A stretch of 64,000 nucleotides of DNA from Diplonema japonicum (taxonomy: Eukaryota > Euglenozoa > Diplonemea > Diplonemida > Diplonemidae), in contig OZ025673.1 of assembly GCA_964019335.1 (NCBI GenBank), positions 124,001 through 188,000 of the forward strand. Reading direction: 5' to 3'. The position numbers and the translations under genes were made by a program. This document shows positions 1-10,800 of the stretch, in pieces (within the stretch, counting starts at the first letter, position 1; each line of letters starts with the position of its first letter). Below the pieces are notes generated by a model, which was not told the DNA's origin, made no database searches, and was given only the letters and a program-made list of their open reading frames with translations.

Positions 1-1310
1 GTTTGCGTTTCGGCTTTCTTCGTCGAGTACCCGTACCGCACTGCATCGAACAGCACGTGCGACGACCCCTGCGCGTGGTACGGGGTGTCCTGGTTGGGCG
101 GGATGTTCAGCCATCCTCCGTCGCGTGCCTTGCTTGTGTCTGCCACGAGTTGCACCATGCGCAGAATGTCCTCCGTCATCTCGTGCACCACGACCTTTGT
201 GTCCGTTAACACTGCCGCCCCCATCACGTGTGGGCTCCGCATGATCTTGCTGACTAACCTGTGAGCCCTAGCGTACGTCCCCAGCGTGCTTTGCGTGCAT
301 TTTCCACCCAACCGGTATGCCAAGATGCTCGTCTGTGACTGTGTGTACCGCACCACGGGGAGCGAGATTGCTATGGGGTTCACCACTTTCTGCAGCTCCA
401 AGCCCGTTCTGGAGATTTCCTGCTTAAGCAAGTGCTCCGAGAGCCGCAGTACCAAGTCGTTGGGGGGGCCATGCAGGAAGGCCATGGTGTTTTTCATTTG
501 TTTTGCGAGGCTTCGTGTGTGGTGCTCAGCACACCCTTCGGGGGCGCCGAAGGCAAGGTGGACGGTCTGCTCGACCCTGTCAGGGGTGGTGAGGGGCTCG
601 AGGACAATGTTGGCGTTGCCTAAACGAGAGATGGGAGAGCCTGTGCTGTCAGAAGGGGCGCTACCTTTTGGTGCAAGCTGGTTGATGACGCTAGTGATGG
701 TGATGAGGCCCGACACGAGGCGTACCTGGACGCTCTCGTGGATCTGCGTAGGGAAGAAGCAGTGAAGCCCTTCAAGGATGAAGTTCCTTGTCTCGGCTTC
801 GCGTTCTGAGACGTCAGCAGGCGGCTCACGGAAGATACAGACAAGTCTCTCAAGGGAGTCTGCGGGCTTCAGCCTGCTCGGCTTTGAAGGGGGCTCCGTT
901 TTCTCAGGGACGATGACAAAGCGCTGGAAGGCACTTGTGAATTGGTATTTGATAGCATCATCGCCTGCAGTGGAGATAGAGATGAATACGCCAGCGGTGA
1001 TCATCTTGGTGCACACCTGCTGCGCTGCTTCCCTCGTCAGCCCGTATGTCCCTTCGAAGAAGCTGAAAAAGTTCTCTGCAAAGAAAGTCATCTCGTCGGA
1101 ACACGGCTCCTCTGCCTCCACCACCTCTTCCTCCTCATTCCTCGTTTTCCCTTTCCCAAGCAACACTAGGTCCTCCAACTCCCTTTCAGAACGCTTCAGT
1201 GTCTCCCACATCTGGACTTCATTCGCCCATGCATGGACAGCTAGAAGCATTGGAAGGTCTAGTACCTCCACCTGCACGTCCTCGCCTTCCATCTTCTTGG
1301 GCTGTGCCAT
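1..1310 (-). CDS. Partial protein, possible DEP-like domain (3' end outside window)
   Basis: The minus strand reads open without a stop from ATG 1310 (MAQPKKMEGED) to the window edge, about 436 codons, so the C-terminus is missing. An acidic linker lies near residues 60-75. Residues about 75-130 (FFSFFEGTYGLTREAAQQV ... IKYQF) have the length and spacing of a DEP-like winged-helix domain: hydrophobic helix, a 'REAAQ' helix, then a strand ending in YQF. The rest is alternating helices and strands with no motif I recognise. No intron is needed. The gene lies 390 bases downstream of the next gene on the same strand. The DEP suggestion is weak; a longin-type or unrelated trafficking protein is possible. 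That it is coding is certain from the uninterrupted frame and ordinary amino-acid composition. Confidence 0.8.
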   Translation of the reverse strand, partial: MAQPKKMEGEDVQVEVLDLPMLLAVHAWANEVQMWETLKRSERELEDLVLLGKGKTRNEEEEVVEAEEPCSDEMTFFAENFFSFFEGTYGLTREAAQQVCTKMITAGVFISISTAGDDAIKYQFTSAFQRFVIVPEKTEPPSKPSRLKPADSLERLVCIFREPPADVSEREAETRNFILEGLHCFFPTQIHESVQVRLVSGLITITSVINQLAPKGSAPSDSTGSPISRLGNANIVLEPLTTPDRVEQTVHLAFGAPEGCAEHHTRSLAKQMKNTMAFLHGPPNDLVLRLSEHLLKQEISRTGLELQKVVNPIAISLPVVRYTQSQTSILAYRLGGKCTQSTLGTYARAHRLVSKIMRSPHVMGAAVLTDTKVVVHEMTEDILRMVQLVADTSKARDGGWLNIPPNQDTPYHAQGSSHVLFDAVRYGYSTKKAETQ

Positions 1311-1701
1311 CTGGGTCCTTGGGGATGAGATAGGGATCTAAAAATACTTATAATAATAAAAAAAGTGTTGTTTTTATTTTTTTTTGAATTTTTTTAAAAA
1401 AAAAAGAACGCGTTGCAAGGGACAAATCCTACGAGGACCCACCCCTAAACAAAAGAAATAAATAAAAGCTTTACAAAAGTCTAGTCGAGTGGACGGGGGG
1501 GGGGGGGGTCAATCTATTTAATCTAAACCACATTCCTTCCCCCCCTTCCTAAGAGCTTAGGTTGAGAACCCTCATCGGGGCTTCTACTGGGACGGGGGGA
1601 GGCCTTGCTGCACGCTTGGCTGGTTTGTTGGGGCTTGGAGAGAGTACCTTTGAAATATATATTGATTCCCCTCCCCATTTTCTTTTTCATTTTTTCTTTC
1701 T
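1311..1701. other. Intergenic region, low complexity
   Basis: This is the spacer between two minus-strand genes. It holds A and T runs around 1360-1400 and a G run near 1494-1509 (a C run on the transcribed strand). I see no credible ORF or RNA gene. The G run and the pyrimidine-rich transcribed strand could supply a polypyrimidine tract for processing the downstream partial gene. Confidence 0.6.
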
Positions 1702-2442
1702 TCATACATTGGTAATCTGCTGCAAAGTGGACGTGTCATCGATGCGACGCTTGGCAGGGGTTCGCTTCACAGGGGTTTCTATCTCCTCGAGTTTCTTGAT
1801 GTCGGCTTCCAGCACACGGATGGTGTGCTCGAAATTTCTTTTTTCCTTGTTCCACTCCCGCTTTTCTTTTTCGTGCAGACGCTCCTTCCTCTGCATATCT
1901 AGGATAACGTCATCTTTTCGAGAGACGGCCTCCGATAGGGTATCGCACTCCTCATTACTCTCTGCCGCAGTGGCCTCTGCTGCAGCAAGCATTCTACGTG
2001 AGCGTGTGAGTTCATTCTGTAGCCTTCTGTCAGATTGAGGTGCGGAAGGTGTGGGTGAGGCGGTGAGGAGGCCAGCTACCCTTTTGATAGCAGCCACACC
2101 TTCAGTCTCAAGTGTACGGATAAGCTCGTCCTTTCCTACCTCTGTTGCGTTTGTGTTGTTCAGCATCCTCTTCGCGCAAAGAATATCGTCAGCAGAAGCC
2201 TGGTACTTCTCCACCAAATCTATCATTTCTTGGACGAGAGCCTTGATTTCAGCTTCTTTTAAACCCTGTATCTCCCTTCCCTCCTTCATCTCTTCCATTA
2301 GACAATCATGCCGCCAAGCCCAATACGCTGCTTTGTGCTCCGGACCATCTGATTCCAAACAACCCTTAAACGGGACAGGTTTCCTCCCAGGGACTTTCTC
2401 CAATCTACCTTCCCATGGGACTGCAAAGGTTATGTCATCCAT
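1702..2442 (-). CDS. Coiled-coil protein of unknown function
   Basis: A 246-residue protein, MDDITFAVPWEGRL..., ending QQITNV. The frame is open further upstream, but codons before ATG 2442 are lysine/arginine codons of an A-rich leader, so the first ATG of normal composition was chosen. Residues about 45-105 are helical. Residues about 135-225 (long runs of R, E, K, L with heptad spacing) form a coiled coil. The tail TPVKRTPAKRR has two TP sites followed by basic residues, as in proline-directed kinase sites and nuclear signals. No enzymatic motif is present. It could be a cytoskeletal or nuclear structural protein; that is a guess from composition. The ATG directly follows an A/G tract like several other genes here. 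Confidence 0.8.
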   Translation of the reverse strand: MDDITFAVPWEGRLEKVPGRKPVPFKGCLESDGPEHKAAYWAWRHDCLMEEMKEGREIQGLKEAEIKALVQEMIDLVEKYQASADDILCAKRMLNNTNATEVGKDELIRTLETEGVAAIKRVAGLLTASPTPSAPQSDRRLQNELTRSRRMLAAAEATAAESNEECDTLSEAVSRKDDVILDMQRKERLHEKEKREWNKEKRNFEHTIRVLEADIKKLEEIETPVKRTPAKRRIDDTSTLQQITNV

Positions 2443-2757
2443 TTTTTTTTTCTTTTTTTTTTTTCCTTTTTTTTTTCTCCCCTGTTTTCTTTCAAAGAAG
2501 GCCCGCAAAACAACAACCATGCAATACAACGAAAACCCCATGTTCCTGAGTGCGATCTTTGATGAGAACATAACGTTCAAAGCCCACATGAGGTACGTGC
2601 AAACACGACTGGAAGAAAGGATCAAAGTGACATGACAGAACTACAGAATGCACAACACCGCAGCCAGGTGCATAGTCGTGGCTCTACAACGCACGAGAAA
2701 GGGGGAAATCCCTAAAGATGAATGAGAGCGAACGAGCAGCTGATCGATTTTAAAAAG
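2443..2757. other. Upstream spacer with purine-rich leader
   Basis: On the transcribed strand the last 50 bases before the coiled-coil gene are A-rich with a few G, preceded by a pyrimidine stretch and AG. No ORF of convincing composition is seen. This is a possible 5' untranslated leader and splice-acceptor region. Confidence 0.5.
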
Positions 2758-3153
2758 CTCCAGTCAGATTTTTCAAATGTGGGAGTGAAAAACAGGTCGA
2801 ATCTGGGAATCTCTCAACAGAACGGGAGAACCCAGGCAGCAGCCACAGGTCCTGTCAGCACCCATGTACGCACAGCCTGCACCACACAGGATATGCCTTG
2901 ACATCAATATCGATGTCAACCATAAGCACCTCTAGTAAAATTTGTAACTTGTAACTTGTAACTTGTTACCTGTAAAAACCCCACACTTTTCAAATTTGGC
3001 TGTCGTGAAATAAAACAACGGATTTAGTGAAAAAAATAGATCCGATTTTCACTAACTCGTTGGTGGGTCCGCTGCGCTCGTGAAGTCATAAACCCACTCG
3101 TTAAACCACTGCCACCACGCCGTGAAAATCACACGATCTTATTTTCACTAAAT
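2758..3153. repeat. SINE-like/fold-back repeat, copy 1 (degenerate head)
   Basis: This copy matches the longer ones at 55365-55991 and 57184-57950: a shared start CTCCAGTCAGATTTT, a reduced tRNA-like part (GGTCGAATCTGGGAATCTC), the block CAGGATATGCCTTGACATC, a short array of AACTTGT units near 2945-2965, and the fold-back tail from about 3022 to 3153. The tail begins ATTTAGTGAAAA and ends TTTTCACTAAAT. The tRNA-like region here has lost most of its A-box half. Confidence 0.75.
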
Positions 3154-4850
3154 AAAATACTATAAAACGAAAAATTTTCGCTTTACGGTAGTTATTTCTT
3201 TTGCCTGTTTCTTTCAGGAAAAAAAAAGAAAAAGAACAAAAAAAAAGGCAGGGGTTATGGAAAAAAGGTAATGGAAAAGAAAAAAAAAAAGGGTGAAGAC
3301 GGGAGGGATGGGAGGGGAGAGGAAAAAAAAAGTGGGGGGAAAAGAAAGAAAAAGGGGTAAAGGAGGGGGAGGGGGCTTGCTTTTTTTTTTCCCCCCTCTT
3401 TTTTTTTTTTTTTTTTTTCTCAATGTATCGCTTTTGGGTTATCATATTTCTTTCTTTTTTTCTTTTTTTTTCATTCAGGGAGGGGGATATGGGACCGGGA
3501 AAAGGGGGAAAGAAAAAGGAAAGAACAAAAAAAAATCCAAAATTCTCTTATTTTTCTCTCCTCTTTTTTTTTTTTTTTTCTGCAGGGAAAATTGATCCTC
3601 CTGATCTGCCATTCATTTCTCCTTTCTCTCCCTTTCTGTTTTAATTTTCTTTTTTTCTTTTTTGACAATATAATATGAATTTTCGTGGAACACTTTTAGT
3701 AATAAAAAATAAAGAAGTTCTTTTTTTTTCCCCGTTCTATACTTTACTTCTTTTTTTTTTATTTCACCCCTATTTCTTTTGTTTTCATTCTGGACAGTTT
3801 TTTTTTTTTTTTTTTTAAAACCCTTTTTTCAAAAACACTTGATCATTTCTTTTTTTCTTTTTCAAACTATGCACATAAAAATAAAAAGAAAATTGTCTTG
3901 CCTTTTGTGGTAGGAAGAAACAAGGGAGGAGAGGGGGAAAGAAATGAAGAGAAAGAGAAAGTGAGCCCCAGTGAGGGTTGCATGAGAGGGAAGGGTAACA
4001 AAACAAGGCAGGCAAGGTATTTGTGTAAAAAAAAGGGGGGGGTTTTTTCTTTTTGATTTTGCTTGAGAGCATTTCTCCTTTGCTTTTGATTTCCAAGTGG
4101 GACTCTGCACCATTCCTCACCCATTGTGGAAACAAGCATTACTTTTTTTTCTTTTTTTTTTTTCCTTCTTTTTTTTTTCTTTTTTTTTTTTTATAGTTTA
4201 GTTCTCCCCTTATTTTCTTTTTTTTTCTTTTCAATGAATTCGAAAAAAAAATATAAAAAATAAAAAAATAAAAACATTGATAAAAATGTGACATAACACG
4301 AAGTACGTAATTAAAGAAAAACTGGGGGAGGGAAGAGAAAATGTAGGAAAAAAAAGAATGAAAGAAAAAAAAACCTTGACAGACACAGCGGTCACCTGAT
4401 GGCGTCCCCTGTATAGCCAACGTTTTCTTTCTTTTTTTTTTTATATTCATTCTCTCCTTGAGTGTCCAGGGGGCTTGCCCTCTCCCCTCGAAAGTGTGTA
4501 TAAAATAAAGGGAAGGAGAAACAAAAAAAGTTGGGTAGCGATGAAATAAAATAACACAAAAAAGCAGAAAAAAAAGAAGCCAGCCACCAAAAAAAAGGGG
4601 GGGGATGAAAAAATTGCGCCTTAGCGGAAAAATAATGAACCCTCTCACGCTTTCTCCCTTCTTCTCACTCACGCCACCCCCCCCCACCTCGAAAATGAAA
4701 TCTTTTTCCTCACAATTCTTACCGTAAGACAGCGAAAACAGGCGACCATGGGAAATCGGGAAGGGGAAAAAAAAAAGGAGAAAAAAGTTGTTAAAAAAAA
4801 AAAAGACAAATTCCTTCTGTTGCTTGCTTTTTTTTTTTTCCCCACTGATT
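3154..4850. other. Long low-complexity intergenic region
   Basis: About 1.7 kb of A, T and G homopolymer and short mixed tracts lies between the last exon of the CCCH gene and the repeat at 2758-3153. ORFs in both strands here are strings of K, F, P or G codons and are not believable genes. I see no RNA gene. Moderately complex islands (about 3880-4130 and 4370-4500) have no recognised content. Confidence 0.7.
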
Positions 4851-7800
4851 TTATTTCGCGGCTGTGGGAGGTGATTTAAAAAAAAGAAAAAAAAATATAT
4901 GAGTTAAAGGAAGTCTTTGTGAGACGCCCCCTTGTTCTCATCTTCTACCTGCACCTATCCCCTTTCAGCAGCGGGTTCTCCTCCTTTGGTGGTCTTGCCG
5001 GCCTTCTCCCCAGCCTGGCCGCTCTTTCTCTTCGTTCTCTCGCCCATTGTCCTTTCAATGCCTCTAGGTCATGCTTGGTCTTCGGTGATGCAAATATCGC
5101 CCTCCTGTTCCATCCGATCACCGCCTTTGTCCTCCCGATGGATCGTAGTGTGTGCACCCTTGTGCTCGGCTCAGCTGGGAAGGCCCTCCTTCCTTTCACC
5201 TTCTTCAGTACCCTCCCTAGCTCCCATGTGTGCCAGATCTTCTTCATCAGTCCATGCAATCTCCTCGCTTTCTGCTGTACTTCTGCGAGATCCCCCAGCT
5301 TCCCTCCAAGGGTCTTCCCGGTCACGTTCTCGAAATCCAGTGCCAGCTCCACCGTCGACACTGACGTGTTTCTGCTGCCTGCATACCAGCGCAGTTGCCG
5401 CATCCACCTCAGCACCTCCTTCGTGTACTCCCGTAGGACATCCCCTGCCGGTAGCTTGCCGAAGTCCTTGTCCGACGGTACTGGGTGTTCTTGACCTTGT
5501 GTGATCTCCAGCCACTGGTGTGTGTGGTACACCTCCTGCCTCTTCGCTTGTAGGGCTGCGTCCCGCTCCCCCACCACCGCCAGCAGGTACCTCTGCGTTC
5601 CTTCGAGCCTTTCCCTGACATCCTTCCCTGCTCCCCTTGGCAGGATGCCATGCAGCTTCGTACACGGTTCCAGCCCCCTGCGCGTCATGCCTTCGTGTTC
5701 TTCCCGCTGTTGCACTTCCTTGGCCTTTTCGCACTCCCACAGTGCGTGCTCCAGCATGTTGGGCAGCTGTTGCTCCTGACCGCAGATGTCGCAGTGTGCC
5801 GTCGTGGGTTCGGCCTGCTTAGCTTCTTGCTTCCTCGCCTCCGCAATCAGCCACTTCTCGGTGTCCTGTCCTTCCTCTTCTTCTTCTTCTTGTTCATCTT
5901 CAGCCTCGTCTTCATCCTCGTCTTCTTCTCCTTCCGCCATCGGGATGTGCTCCACCGTGTCCGTGCGCCATCCCCGTGGGTTGATGTAGAACACTGCCCC
6001 CGAGATGATCCTTCGCACGTCCCTTGCTGCAATCGGGTCCGTCACCACCAGCTTCCTCCACAGCGCGTTGGTCTCCGCTGCTGCCGCAGCTTCCATGCCC
6101 CCCATGGTGCTCCGTTTGCTCATGATTTCCTGTGCTTCCGCCCGCCTGAGTCGGTCCCTGATGTAGTGCTTGTAGGGCTCCTTTTCCAGTGCGTGGGTGT
6201 CCTTCAGCTGTGCCCAGCTTAACTTGATCTGAGGCAGCCACCTTTCCATCATGATGCCCACCGGTCCCACCGGTATCTTCTTCCCGCTGTACCGTTTGGC
6301 AATGGCGTCGCAGCGTGTCCACAGCTTGTCGTCCTTCTTGCAGGCTCTGTATAGGAGCATAAGTGCTCTGTATGCGGCTGTCATCTGTGGGTGGCTCGTG
6401 TGTCCCGGCAGTGTCACGGATAGTACTGTGCCTGGGTTCCTGGTGCAGTACTTCTGCCCCCAGAGCGCGTACGTGGTCTCCTTCACCAGCGTGGCCATTT
6501 GTCCCGTTTTCGGCGGTGAGAATGGGCAGTCGTAGAGGCAGCTCGGTAGGATCGTGCTGCTGATGATCTTCGCCTTCTGCTGAAAGGACAACGGCGTTGC
6601 TCCCAGCCTGCTCAGCGTCCCGAGTGCCTCCGCCGTCCTGTCGCCGTTGGTTTGCGGCCTGCCGTCTGTCCGCAGCTTGGCTCCCAGTACTCCTACAGTC
6701 CGTGTCGGCTGCAGTTCCTCGCCTTTCACCTTCACCTCCGGTGTCTTCCTGTTCACTGCAAAGGTCTTCGTCTTCCTGGTGTTGAGCTTCATCCCCACCT
6801 GTTTGCAGAAGGCTTCCACTGCGTCTACGCCTTCCTGCAACGCCGCACCGAGCCGTGCCAAGAGATATGCATCGTCCGCGTAAGACAGCGAGCGGACCCC
6901 TGTGTCGTTCTCCACCTGCTTCATTAGTACCGCCAACAGCGCGTTGATGAGTACCACTGAAATCGGGCATCCCTGAAGGATTCCATTGGTTGTGTGGAAC
7001 TCCTCCCCCACGCCTGCTGCGTACCTGAACCGTCTTCGCATGCCTGCGTACATTCCTTTCAGTGCCCTGAGGATGCCTGTGTCCATGCCCATGTCCTCCA
7101 CCAGCTCCAGAACCAGCTGTTGCGGTACACTGTCAAAGCATTTCGCAAAGTCGAGTGCCACCCCGACTAGCGGTTTCCCCTCCAGAATGGATTCTTCGAT
7201 GTCAAGGGCGAGGTCCAAAAGTGCGTCCTCTGTCCCGAAACCCGTGCGGAATCCGTATTGCTTGTCGTGTATCCATTTCTCCTGCCAGATGAGGATATCA
7301 GACAGTCGCGCGCATGCCCAGAGTCTGTACACCGCAGATGTGACTGTGATAGGCCTGTGCTCCAGTGGTCCCGCATCGTCGCACTTCGGTACGAGGGTAA
7401 CCAGTGCCGTTTTCATGGCTTCCGGCCACCTCCCCGTTGCTTCGATCGCATGGAAGAGCATCGCCCAGGCGTCTAGTACTGACTCTGGTAGTTTCCGTAG
7501 CTCTAGCATCCTCCACCCGTCGATGCCTGCCGCGCTTTTCTTGCTTTTCTTTCTGAGCACTTCCCTCAGCCTTGCTCCCGTCAGTTGTGTCCTCTCCATC
7601 TCATGCCGTTGCACGAACTTGCTGTACTTTGCCTTGAAGGGGGCATAGAGGGGCTCCGGTCGGGACTCGTATTTCGCAAAGACGGTCTTCCACGCCTTGC
7701 GCATGACGCTGTCGATCAGTCCGGGGGACGCAAAGAGCACCATCCCTTCCTTGACCGCCCTGGTTCCGTCGCTTTGACGTTTGCCTTTCGCGACTTTTAC

Positions 7801-10800
7801 CAGTCTTGTTGTCTCGCGTCCTGCTGCAACCTCGGCCAGGTATTCTCGTCTCCGTGACGTGTTCGCCTCGGTCCTTTTCTTCCGTTCCTCAGCTGCAATT
7901 GCGTCTTCCATGTTCAGCGCTGCTGCCAGCATGTCCTCTATGAGAACAGCGTCGTGCGGCACCGGTTCAGCTGGTACTGCCAGAGCCTTTGCTTCCCTGT
8001 TCACGTTTCTTATCGTGTTCAGGGTCGGCTTGCTTAGCCCCTTGTCCTCAACTGCTTGCTCGAGCTGTTGTTGCAGTGTCCGCGTCTTGAGCTTCAGCTT
8101 TTCCAGTCGCGCTTGCCATGTTGTAGCTGCACCCACCGTTCCCGTCGTCGTTGGTGCACACACTTCCTTCTCCTTTGTGCTGGTGTGTTTGCCTCTTCCG
8201 ACGTACGCTGCCCTCCCCGGCGTCCCCACTGGTTGGTCTATGAGGAGGTCTTCGGTGCACCGGGAGAGGGTCTCGAAGGCTTTTGTTATATTTCCTTCGT
8301 GCAGGTACTGTCGGAATCCGGCTGCTTCCACTGCTTCGGCTCCTTGTTCTTCCGTTGGCTCATCTGCCGTCTCCAGACCCCTCGGCAGCATGTATCGTTG
8401 TACCGTCATCCTGAATCTGTCGAGCTCAAGTGCAACCGTCAGTGTCCGGTGATCCGTCCCCTTGATCGCTTGGTTCACTTGGCATCCGGTGATGGCCGGT
8501 ACTGCCTCCGGACTTGCCAGTATCCTGTCGATCCGCGTGGCGCAGTTCTCCCGTACAAACGTTGGATCAGGTTGTTTCCCTCTCCATTTTGCGCATAGGT
8601 CCGCTGTGTCCGCCCATCCTGCCTGCAGTGCCTTCCGCAGTTCCGGGGATCTTGCCTCGTCGGTGTTGAAGTCGCCAACGACGAGTATTGGCACATTGCC
8701 GAGCTCCTTCGCCTTCTTCCGCAGGATGTAGTGGAGGAGGGTCTCCCTCTTTGCGGTCTCTTCACGTCCTGTTCCTGCCGGGCAGTATATCGATATGATA
8801 TGTAGCCATCTGCGTTTGCCATCGATTGCGACCTGAGTGTGCAGCCACCTCCTGCGTTGTTCTTCAGATTGGTCGTTGGTGTCCAGAGAACCTGGCAATG
8901 CTGTCCTGGGTTCTCGGATTAGGGTTGCCAGTCCTCCCCTCTGAGCTACCCAGTTCGAAGCGATTCCCTCCACCTTCCTTCCCGGCTGCGGCGGTCCCCA
9001 CATCGGCTTCCACTTCTTCTTCGTCTTCTTCCCGAGCTCCCGCTCCATCTCCTGCTGCCCAGCTAAGGTCAGCGCCGTCTCCTGCGTGCAGATCACGTCG
9101 ACGTCCAGCTTCGTCGTAACCTCCTCTATTTGGTTGCGTAGGGAGGCCACGTTCACTGTCGACACGTACATGTTGGGCCCAGGGTTCGGATGTATCCCCT
9201 GCGCCGTGAGCCTCGCGAAGTCCTCTTCCTCCTCTGACCCCGGTTTCCGCCTCCCCGTTTTCAGTTGGGGAGGTTTCCAATGCAGCTCACGCATTGTTCC
9301 CGCCTGCAGTTCTCCATGGCGCACACCCTCGCCCTCCTGCCTTTCAGCTGGCCATGACATGACCCGCATTGACCCTGTGAGGCTTGGTAGGTCGCAGACC
9401 AAGCATGGACATGCACCTTCTGCTTCTTCTTCTCCTTGCCTTGCAGCTTCCCTTCCGACGAGGTTGTTGGCTTCCTGTGGCCGGGGCTGCTGGGGTCGGG
9501 CTTCTTCGGCGACGGGGAGGGTGAGGGAGTCTGGCTCCTCTGTCGCTTCGGTGACGCTGCCTTGTTCGTGTTCGTGTTCGTGCTTGTCTTTTTCGGGGAC
9601 ACTGCACCTGCCGCCGCCGCCGTCGCAGGCTTCTTCTTCGCCGTCGGCGTCTCCGTGTTCTGTTCCGGAGTGCCGCTCCTCTGCCGCTTCGGGGATGCAG
9701 CGCTTGTCGTGGCTGCTGGGGTCGTCGCGGCCCTGTTCTCCATCGCCCTGCGTGCCACCTTCCTTAGCGCATCTTTGAGGCGGTCGACTTCGCTCTGCAA
9801 CTTCGTGACGAGCATTTTGTATTGCTCTAGCTCTGTTGCGTTGATCGTGGTGTCCTTCTGTTGCTGTTGTTGTTGTTGTTGTTGTTCTTGCTTCTGCGGC
9901 TTCTTTGTCTTCTTCTTCTTCTGTTCTGTGGTCGTGTCCGCGGTCGCGTCCTTCTGCTCCCGTTCCTGCAGCTTCTCGGGGTCGGCGGCCGCCCAGTACT
10001 CCTCGCCCTTGTTCTTGCCGTAAAAACAGAGGAACTCGGGCTTGGAGTATCGTGTGTCGCAGTTTTCGTTGGGGTCCTTCCTCGTTTCCCCTTTCGCCAC
10101 CACCATTTGCAGTGGTTGCTGCTTCCACGCCGCCGTCAGCGCCATCCGGTGCTCCCCCACCTGCACCTCGCCGAACGGGGGCTGCCCTGCCGACTGGACC
10201 ACCGCCAGTTGCCGCCCCTTCTTCGGGATGACGCGAATGACCGTCGCGTCCTTCCACCCGTTGTTCCGTAGCAAGCCCTGCACCTGCTCGCCCGTGATCC
10301 CGCGTGGCACACTGTGGAGGTCGAACTTTCGTCCGGCCCCTGTTCCCACCAGCAAGCCGGCCTCCTGTGCTTTGTGTCTGGCGTCGTCGCTGTCCAGGTT
10401 CCCGTCTTGCACCAAACCGAGACCCCTCCCGTTGCTTGTGAGGGTGGCCGTAGGTCCTCCGATCCCCCGCGCCGCCGCCACGTCCCACGTCCTCAGCCAT
10501 AGTGGTGGCTGCTTCTCTCGCTTCCTCCTGCGGTCCTCTACGAACAAGCCCCCCGCACCAGCCTGCTTCGCCTTCCCTTCTTCGTTGGCCGCCACGTAGA
10601 CCAGGAGGTCCAGCTTGGTCAGCTGTCCCTTCCAGGCCTCGCCTCTTGGCTCTGAGATCCCCCGCAGGGTGACTCCCAGCGCCTTGAGTGCCTTCACCGT
10701 CTCGTTCTTGGCGTCCGCTTGCACCTTCGCCCACCCGTCCTCCCCGGATGCGGCTCTCCACCAGATGGCTCGCAGTACGATCGTGCTGCTGCTGCTGCTG

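Noticed and set aside
3293..4687. K/F/P/G-rich ORFs in the low-complexity region
   Set aside because: They translate homopolymer tracts and have no protein-like composition.
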